This document shows positions 57,073 to 64,000 of a stretch of DNA of 64,000 nt, piece after piece. Within the stretch, counting starts at the first letter, position 1, and the number at the start of each line of letters is the position of its first letter. A program made the translations under genes and the position numbers. This DNA comes from Neonectria sp. B-13 (lineage: Eukaryota; Ascomycota; Sordariomycetes; Hypocreales; Nectriaceae). Below the pieces are notes generated by a model. It saw only the letters and a program-made list of their open reading frames with translations. It had not been told where the DNA came from and made no database searches. The stretch covers positions 124,001-188,000 of the forward strand of contig NOKP01000036.1 in NCBI GenBank assembly GCA_002682825.1, written 5' to 3'.

Positions 57073-57776
57073 GTCTCTTCTTTCTCAGGGACGGGACGAG
57101 TGAGAAAAGGATCTGTGAGTGTGAGTATTATTGCCTTCGAAACACCGATGGGCTCGGCAAATCCACCCTGCTCTGGGAGTCTAGATGGCTGTATTTGGAT
57201 GAGTTGTATGAGATAGCTCGATTGCTTGGGTTCACGGTTGTATATCTTTTTTTAAACACAATTGAACATATATTGCCTCATGTCTCTAGTCCCTTACATG
57301 TTGTTTCATCAAAATGCATGCCGTGGTGTTCTTTGGCTGCCAACATGTCGGTTGGGGTAGATCTAACAACGCCTTGATCAGCCACCCTTGTGGAGTTTCT
57401 CTTACTGGGGCAATCGTAGAGCCAGGGAAAGAAAGCGTGCATAAGGTAAGCATAATCACATGTGCATGCAGGTGAGACACAGTGAAAGGTGCAGACTCTT
57501 GTGAAGAAGAAAAATGTGATCGACGAAAACGGAAGCACAGGTGGGGCGCGGACCCACGGAGGAAAAGGCGTCATCCAGGCTATTCCTGCGCGAATAATTT
57601 TTAACGAAGAAAAGTGATAATGGCATGTCGTTGTTTCAATTGCATCGTGCCAGTCTTTTCTTCCATTTTTACGACTTTCTTCTGCTCAATTGACATAGGC
57701 TACGTTCAACTGTCATAGCCTAGAACTTCATCTCATCTCACTTCAACTTCTTTGACGCTCATCTTTGACGCTCATC
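57073..57776. other. intergenic, no supported gene
   Basis: About 700 bp between the pectate lyase and the sulfide:quinone oxidoreductase. TATCTTTTTTTAAAC (57243-57257) may be part of the first gene's 3' end. Direct repeats of TTTGACGCTCATC occur at 57751-57776, just before the next start codon. Confidence 0.5.
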
Positions 57777-59132
57777 ATGTTCCGCAGCCGCGCAGCATTG
57801 GCCGCTCGTGCCGCCGGACGCTCGGCCATCACGGCGCAGACAGCTCCGACGGTCCGAAACTTCGCCACGGCATCATCCGTCGTCTCCGGAACGAGGAACC
57901 ACAAGGTCGTCGTCATTGGTGGCGGTACCGCGGGCTTGGCCATCAGCCACCAACTGTTGCGATCTGGCAAGTTCGCCCAGGATGACATCGCCGTTGTCGA
58001 CCCCGCCGAGTGGCATCACTACCAGCCCGGATGGACGCTGGTTGGCGGTGGACTCAAGACCAAGGAGAGCCTGCGAAGGCCAATGAACAGCCTGATTGAC
58101 CCCAAGCTCAAGTTCTACAGCGACAGTGTCGGTGCCTTCTCCCCAGAAGACAACTTCATCACGCTAGGAAACGGCGACAAGGTCAACTATGACCAGCTCG
58201 TCGTGGCACCCGGCATCACCGTCAACAACGGCAGCGTCAAGGGACTGCCCGAAGCTCTCGCTGATCCTGAGTCGCCCGTCTCGTCCATCTACGGTTACGA
58301 CACCGTCGGCAAGGTCTTCCCCACCATCGAGAAGTTCAAGAAGGGCGACGCCATCTTCACTCAGCCCGCCGGCGTCATCAAGTGCGCCGGCGCTCCCCAG
58401 AAGATCATGTGGCTCGCCCTGGACTACTGGAAGCGAGCAGGCCTGTACAACCCCAGCAACCCGTCCGGCTCAGCCATCAACATCACCTTCGCCACTGGCC
58501 TTCCCTCCATGTTTGCCGTGCCCAGGTACAGCGCCAAGCTCGAGGAGATGCGCAAGGAGAGGGGCGTTGAGGGTCTGTTCCAGCACGACTTGGTCGCCAT
58601 TGACGGCAACACGGCAACGTTTGCCCGCCCTGACGGCCAGGAGAAGGTCACTAAGCGGTTCGACCTCTTGCACGTCGTCCCCAAGATGGGACCTCATGCC
58701 TTCGTCAAGAACAGTGCCTTGGCCAACGAGGCTGGGTACGTCGATGTCGATGAGGCCACCACTCGCCACAAGAAATACCCCAACGTCTGGTCTGCCGGTG
58801 ATGCCTCTAGCCTGCCTACATCCAAGACAGCCGCTGCCATCACTGCTGAGGCACCGGTCCTAGTTTCCAACCTGCTGTCATCCATCGAGGGCAAGGAGCT
58901 CGCGGCGGCCTACGACGGCTATGCCTCGTGCCCGCTCGTCACAGGCTACGGTGAGGTTCTCCTTGCCGAGTTCAAGTATGGTGGAGTGCCCCAGGAAACA
59001 TTTGGCTGGCTTGTTGACCAGACAATTCCTCGCCGGGCCTTTTACCATTTGAAAAAGGACTTCTTTCCCTGGGTGCACTATCAATCCATGGTAAAGGGAA
59101 CCTGGGGTGGACCTAAGGGCTGGCTGAGGTAA
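57777..59132 (+). CDS. mitochondrial sulfide:quinone oxidoreductase
   Basis: 451 aa, no intron. The ATG at 57777 starts a leader of about 35 residues rich in Arg and Ala and lacking acidic residues (MFRSRAALAARAAGRSA), a mitochondrial targeting peptide. The FAD motif VVVIGGGTAGLAISHQLL follows, then HHYQPGWTLVGGG, LVVAPG, a KCAGAPQK cysteine segment, VVPKMG and VWSAGDASSLPTSKTAAA, with ASCPLVTGYGE near the C-terminus. This fits type II SQR including S. pombe Hmt2. It oxidises sulfide in the inner membrane and passes electrons to ubiquinone, clearing sulfide and supporting metal tolerance. The C-terminal amphipathic part (KKDFFPWVHYQSMVKG) probably docks to the membrane. Confidence 0.93.
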   Translation: MFRSRAALAARAAGRSAITAQTAPTVRNFATASSVVSGTRNHKVVVIGGGTAGLAISHQLLRSGKFAQDDIAVVDPAEWHHYQPGWTLVGGGLKTKESLRRPMNSLIDPKLKFYSDSVGAFSPEDNFITLGNGDKVNYDQLVVAPGITVNNGSVKGLPEALADPESPVSSIYGYDTVGKVFPTIEKFKKGDAIFTQPAGVIKCAGAPQKIMWLALDYWKRAGLYNPSNPSGSAINITFATGLPSMFAVPRYSAKLEEMRKERGVEGLFQHDLVAIDGNTATFARPDGQEKVTKRFDLLHVVPKMGPHAFVKNSALANEAGYVDVDEATTRHKKYPNVWSAGDASSLPTSKTAAAITAEAPVLVSNLLSSIEGKELAAAYDGYASCPLVTGYGEVLLAEFKYGGVPQETFGWLVDQTIPRRAFYHLKKDFFPWVHYQSMVKGTWGGPKGWLR

Positions 59133-59764
59133 AGAGTAGCATCGTGTTAAAATTATAAAATATTGTAAAAGGTGTATAAGCTTGTGAATTATGGAATCGC
59201 TTAAATAGTTTAATTATCTTTATCTCTTAAAGGTTTTCAAAGATTAGAATATAACTTGACTTTTCTTTTTACAGTTCTGTATATACTAACTAATTTCATA
59301 ACCTTATTCATACCACTTCCAGCTTAAGCATAAACTCTTTCATTATGTTTATTAGACGCTGACCTTTCTCTTATATAGAAGGCGATGTTACGTCTTTGCG
59401 TGCTAGTGCATTGAAGAACCTCTCTACATAGGGTGTCTATGTTTTGCATTGGAATATCAAGTGTTCAATTGCCTCTCTCACGTTTCCCCATTGGTAATCA
59501 GCGCTGAACTGAGGCTGACAGGGCGGTGCAGGTCGGGTACCAAAAACTGCCTTGTCATTGTTCGGTACCCCTCATTTTCCTTCGTACCAACCCATATCAT
59601 CAGTCCACCACCCGTCGTGCGTCGCGGACATAAATCACTACAGTCACTCAAACGACGGAACGAGGGGTAGCTTCATGAAGTCCAGTCCCGAAAAGTGGAC
59701 GGCCTGGGTTCTTTGAGCAATCTCCCCGAGCTCGTTCGGGACTCGAGGATGCACGCAACCTTCC
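59133..59764. other. intergenic, A+T-rich at its left
   Basis: About 630 bp after the SQR gene; 59140-59290 is A+T rich. An inverted repeat GGGTACC/GGTACCC occurs at 59535-59541 and 59563-59569. No gene is seen. Confidence 0.45.
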
Positions 59765-61889
59765 GATCAGAAATTGGGCGGCACTACACAATTCATACCT
59801 CACCAGCGAGCTATCGACGAAGTCAAACACAAGAAACATGGGTTCACATCAAGAACCTGGACAGTGGCGGACAGGGATCGGTGGATTTGGAGAAAAGGGA
59901 TCAAGGAGGGCTCCCGCAGTTTCGAGCGGTCAAGAGTATCAATCAGGGTTGTCGAGAATCAACCTACGGCGAGCCGATCTGCATTGATAAGAGAACTTGA
60001 GGCAATCTCCAAGCAAGTTCTCCAAATCAGAGTTCGTTCACCAAAGAACCTAAGGCCGAATGCTGCAGGCTAACAGGACACGTTCCAGTACTCAAAGCTC
60101 TTCGTGAAATCTCACGGATGGTTCACCTCCAGAGACGAGATATATATTGCAATGGAGTATTGTCCATTGGGAGATTTGCAAAACTACCTTTCAGATCCCA
60201 CAAAATGCCCACGAAATCGGTTGCCTGAAGATGAGGTACGCGAAATCACGTCATGGGTGCTTGATGCTGTGTCGGATGATGCATGAGGAGCGTTTCTCCC
60301 ATATATATCTCAAACCGGCGGTAAGATTCCATTGATATGCTGGTTTTACGATGAGCGAGCAATTAACAGGTTAGCGACTTAGAACATCCTCATCGAGAGT
60401 CATCCTCCAAACTCGTAGTGGGTAAAGGTGAGCGATTTTGGTATCAGCAAGCGGCTTGGCGAGATGGCAGAATCCACGGCAGCAATAGGAACACCAGGAT
60501 TCGCACCACCGGAGCTGCGGGGCTTCTTCGGGGACGCTAGGACAGCGGATCTATACCCTGTCGATATGTGGTGTCTTGGGGAGACCGTCTTCAGAGCACC
60601 TGCTGGTCAATCTGCCTTCAAAACCCAGGCAGACCTAGCCAATTATTGTCAAGGCCAGCTTCAATTTTACAAACATGCTCTCGAGAGGCTTCAAACGAGC
60701 AAAACAGTCATCAACTTCCTAGGCTCACTTATTGTCCCCGATCCAAGTAACAGAATCACAGCGGAGGGCGCGTTGAGGCATTCATGGATTCAAGAAAAGA
60801 CCGGCTCCCTGGGTCTGGAAGTCGATCTTGATCTCTTACAAAGCAAACTTACCGACAAAAGGAGCATCCCCAAACCATATCCGCCTATAATACAATCACA
60901 GTCCGCCAATGCATCAGCCTCATGGACAACTGCAGTTCCTCTTAGCGTCACACCTTCTCCAGCTGCAAGAAACACAAACAAGACAGTGCAGCCAAACCAG
61001 GTGCAGCGAGCTAGCATAACAGCAGGAAAGTGTCGTGCTGGAAACCAGCAACGTATCAGACGCAGAGACCTCTGAAGATGATGCATCATTTTCAGGGATT
61101 TCATGGGAGGAGGTTCCTGGTGAAGACGAGAGTCGTCTTGTGGATGAATTTTATCGCCATGAGGAGTTTGACGAAGCAGAGAACATATATCGAAACGTTC
61201 TTCAAATATGAAAACAAGAACTCGGCAGCAAGAATCGCAACACAATTCGTTTTATGTCTGAGCTTGCGGTCTCGCTGGCTCGTCAAAAGAAGCACGAAGA
61301 GGCAGAGCTAATCTTCAGAGAGCTTGTGAAGCTTAAGAAAACAACCTTAGGCAGGGAGCATCCAGGTACACGGGCAGTCTGGCCAGCCTTGCCAGGGCGG
61401 TGTTTTGGCAGGACAGATATTCAGAAGCAAGCGCAATTTATTAAAAGGTTATCAGGCACCGGAAGCGAGTCTTGCGCAACGAGCATGACAAAACACTCAT
61501 GAGAACGCAGTTCTAATGCAGAGTCGCTGCTTCATCAGGACAACTATGAAGAAGCAGATGCAGTTTTCCGAGAGATCATTGAGGTTCGCAAAAGAGTCTT
61601 CGGCAAAAGGCCTGCTCATACACTAATGAGTATGAATTTCCTTGCAAACACACTCTTTTCCCAGTACAGTCTTCAAGAAGCGGAGGCTGTCTACCGAGAG
61701 GTTGCCAAACTTGGGAAGCAAGCCTTGGGCAAAGAGCATAAATATACATGTGAGAGCATGACGGGCTTGGCAAGGGTCCTGTATCGGTTGGATAATTTGG
61801 GGGCGAAAGCTGTTAAGGTGCAAGTGAAGGTGTTCGGGAGTGATCATCTCGACACACTCAAGACTTGTTATTACATTGTTAGGATATAG
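59765..61889 (+). pseudogene. protein kinase with kinesin-light-chain-type TPRs, decayed
   Basis: Parts of one protein appear in order but in different frames. A glycine-rich loop LDSGGQGSV and the kinase Lys in RAVKSI come first (59870-59935), then RELEAISK in another frame and IYIAMEYCPLGDLQNYL (60140-60190). The catalytic loop reads HIYLKPA where HRDLKPxN is expected. Then NILIESHPPNS, a TAG where Trp is likely, WVKVSDFGISKR (DFG) and GTPGFAPPEL (APE). After a low-complexity linker come TPR units with EEAELIFRELVKLKKTTLGREHPGT and EAEAVYREVAKLGKQALGKEH (61280-61750), broken by TGA and frameshifts. Kinase-TPR fusions of this sort occur in large fungal families. It borders the right AT-rich block. 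Confidence 0.8.
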
Positions 61890-64000
61890 CGCGCGCAGAG
61901 TTAATAAGGATCTTAGATGGAAAGGAAGTTAGTAATTAGAATAAATAAATTAATAAAAGAGATAACTTATATTACAGCCTAAGCTACACTCAATTATATA
62001 TTATATACAAAGCCATAAGATATAAGAGTTAGTATTACTAAAGTAAAATATAAAGGTTATAAAGATAAATATTAATATATTATTTAAATATAATAGTTCT
62101 TAATAGTTTATACTTAGAAATATTACTATTAAAAATAATTATAATTGAATTCTTTACTTTTTAATATATTACTTTCTTAATTATAGATTAATTAATATAA
62201 TATTATATATTAATTATATTACTATTAAAACTACTATTTAGATTATTATTTTTACATATTTATAATTCTATTAAATTATATATTTCTTATACTTAAGCTT
62301 AATAAAAGGATAGATCTTTAGATGTTAAAACTAATTATTAACTTTTACTCCTTTTACTACTATTAGTTTATTAATACTAAGAATAATTATTAGACTTCTT
62401 AAAACTCTTTTTATTAAATCTTTTTATATTTTATAATTAATATTTAGATATAATAGTCCTTAGTAGTATACACCTAGAGAAGGGGCTAAAGGTTAAATAG
62501 TATAAAAGAAAATAGAAAAAACAATAGTATAATAGGCTTAATACTTAAGCCTAAAGCAATAATAACTTAAGAAGATAAAAGTTTCTACTATAAAGTTAAG
62601 GTATAAGTTTTACTGTCCTAATCAACTAGAAAAGCTAGATCTTAGAAAAGCTAGACCTTAGAAAGCTAGATCTTAAAAAAGGCTAAAATCCCTTAGGATA
62701 AAAGCTTAGCTTATAAGATAACCTTTATACTTTCTAGGTTACTTTTTTACATTATATTCAACCTTCTATATAATATAATAACTATACTATTAATTGCATA
62801 AGATAATCATTCAAATTGCATTATAGTCTAGTAAGCCCTTATTAAGTTATATATATAGGCTTTTATATAATCTATATAGTAAATTAAAAGAATATTTAAG
62901 CCTTATTTCTATATTATAAATTATAGCTTAAAAGTCTAACCTAAGGTATATAAAATAGCCTATAATTAACTACTTTAGACCTAAAGAGTTAATCTAATTA
63001 GTAATCTTTAGCTATAATATCCTATTATAAAAGGAAATACAGTTTAATATAATAACTACTTAATAGATTGCAATAGAATAGTTCTTTCTAAAGAGGCTAG
63101 CTCTAAAGCTAGAAATAAATAATAATATTACTATTATAAAAAAGGAGTTCCTTAAGAAGCTATATAATCCTATTTATACCTTATAGATTATATAGTTAAT
63201 AAGTAATACTATACTAACTAACCTATAATCAAAGGAGTAATATATTAGAAAGTAAGAAAATCCTATGATTATCTCTAACATTAGCTATAAAGCTATATAG
63301 AGGGATTTAGTAGAAGGAGTTAGAAGCTAGAGAGGGTAAAAGTTAATAATTAGGTTTAAAATCTAAAGATCTATCCCTTTATTAAGCTTAAGCAAAGGAA
63401 ACATATGATTTAATATAATTATAGATAAGTAGAAATAGTAGTTCAAATAGTAGTTTTAATAGTAAATATAATTATTATATTATATAGAAGTAGGGTTATG
63501 AAATTAATTAGTACTTTTTCTACTAATTAATACTAATTGAAATTAATTAGTAAAATACTAATTAAATACTAAAAGCTTTAGTATTAGTATAGACTAATAC
63601 TACTTAATTTGAAATTAGTATTTAATTAGTATTTAGTATTTTAAATTAGTATTAGTATTAGTATAAAGTAGTATTAATTAAATACTAATTAATTAGTATT
63701 TTAGTATTAAATTAGTATTAAGATATATTTAAAGTAAAATAATATTTATTTAATAAATAAATACAATATAATATTAAAATAATATTATAAGATTAATTTA
63801 AAGATTTAATATAAAATAGTAATATAGTTAGTAAATAGATTCTTTAAAAGACTAATTATTAAATATAGCTTTTTAAGGTATTAGTTATTAATTAGAATCT
63901 TCTAAGAGATTAATTACTAATTAGAACCTTTGAAAAATAAGATTAATAATTAGTTATTATTAATATTAGGATTAGAATTACTAATTAGAATATTCAAGAA
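61890..64000. repeat. right AT-rich RIP-like block
   Basis: From just after the TPR relic, sequence turns abruptly A+T rich with dense stops and no gene-length frame, like the left block. I could not recognise an element family by eye. The segment 63500-63760 is a low-complexity run of mixed ATTAGTATT / AATACTAAT motifs in both orientations, which are each other's complements, so it could fold into many AT hairpins. Confidence 0.8.

Noticed and set aside
1..64000. CRISPR arrays, bacterial operons, prophage
   Set aside because: No regularly spaced direct repeats; introns and gene families show a fungal nuclear genome.

Overview
This window comes from a filamentous ascomycete (Pezizomycotina, probably a plant-associated Sordariomycete). 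The evidence is short GT-AG introns of about 45-90 nt, three Zn2Cys6 regulators, a dispersed 5S rRNA gene, an AA9 LPMO with a CBM1, a PL1 pectate lyase, and two AT-rich blocks with the look of repeat-induced point mutation (RIP). The species is not identifiable from sequence alone. Gene models below were spliced by hand from reading frames and intron signals.

Layout. Positions 1-6300 are an AT-rich, stop-riddled block. On its minus strand a Ty3/Gypsy reverse transcriptase is still readable through C:G to T:A changes. Its inner edge carries a 5'-truncated, mutated 5S rRNA copy. Positions 7314-16885 hold a giant CCCH/SF1-helicase/NF-X1/RZ-finger protein (ZNFX1 family), a small Cys-rich secreted protein and a GH16 glucanase pseudogene. 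An intact 5S rRNA gene (17082-17200), a PEBP gene and a three-domain NRPS-like carboxylate reductase follow.

The core of the window (22969-34828) looks like a sugar-acid catabolic cluster. It holds a Zn2Cys6 regulator, a DgoD-type galactonate dehydratase, an aldo-keto reductase and a DapA-type 2-keto-3-deoxy-sugar-acid aldolase sharing a divergent promoter, an anion:cation-symporter-type MFS permease, and a second Zn2Cys6 regulator. Together they read as a non-phosphorylative route: import, dehydration, aldol cleavage to pyruvate plus glyceraldehyde, and reduction to glycerol. A Gfo/Idh/MocA sugar-dehydrogenase relic (39378-40413) and an SDR lie nearby.

Beyond that are a bZIP-like/DUF3425 regulator, the AA9 LPMO, an SDR, a family I.5-like lipase, and a small MFS / FAD-oxidoreductase / Zn2Cys6 group. 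Next come a Cys-rich secreted protein, the PL1 pectate lyase, a mitochondrial sulfide:quinone oxidoreductase, and a decayed protein-kinase/TPR gene that runs into the right AT-rich block (61890-64000).

Several decayed single-copy genes in the GC-balanced island have premature stops explicable as C:G to T:A changes, so mutation like that in the flanking blocks may have reached into the island.
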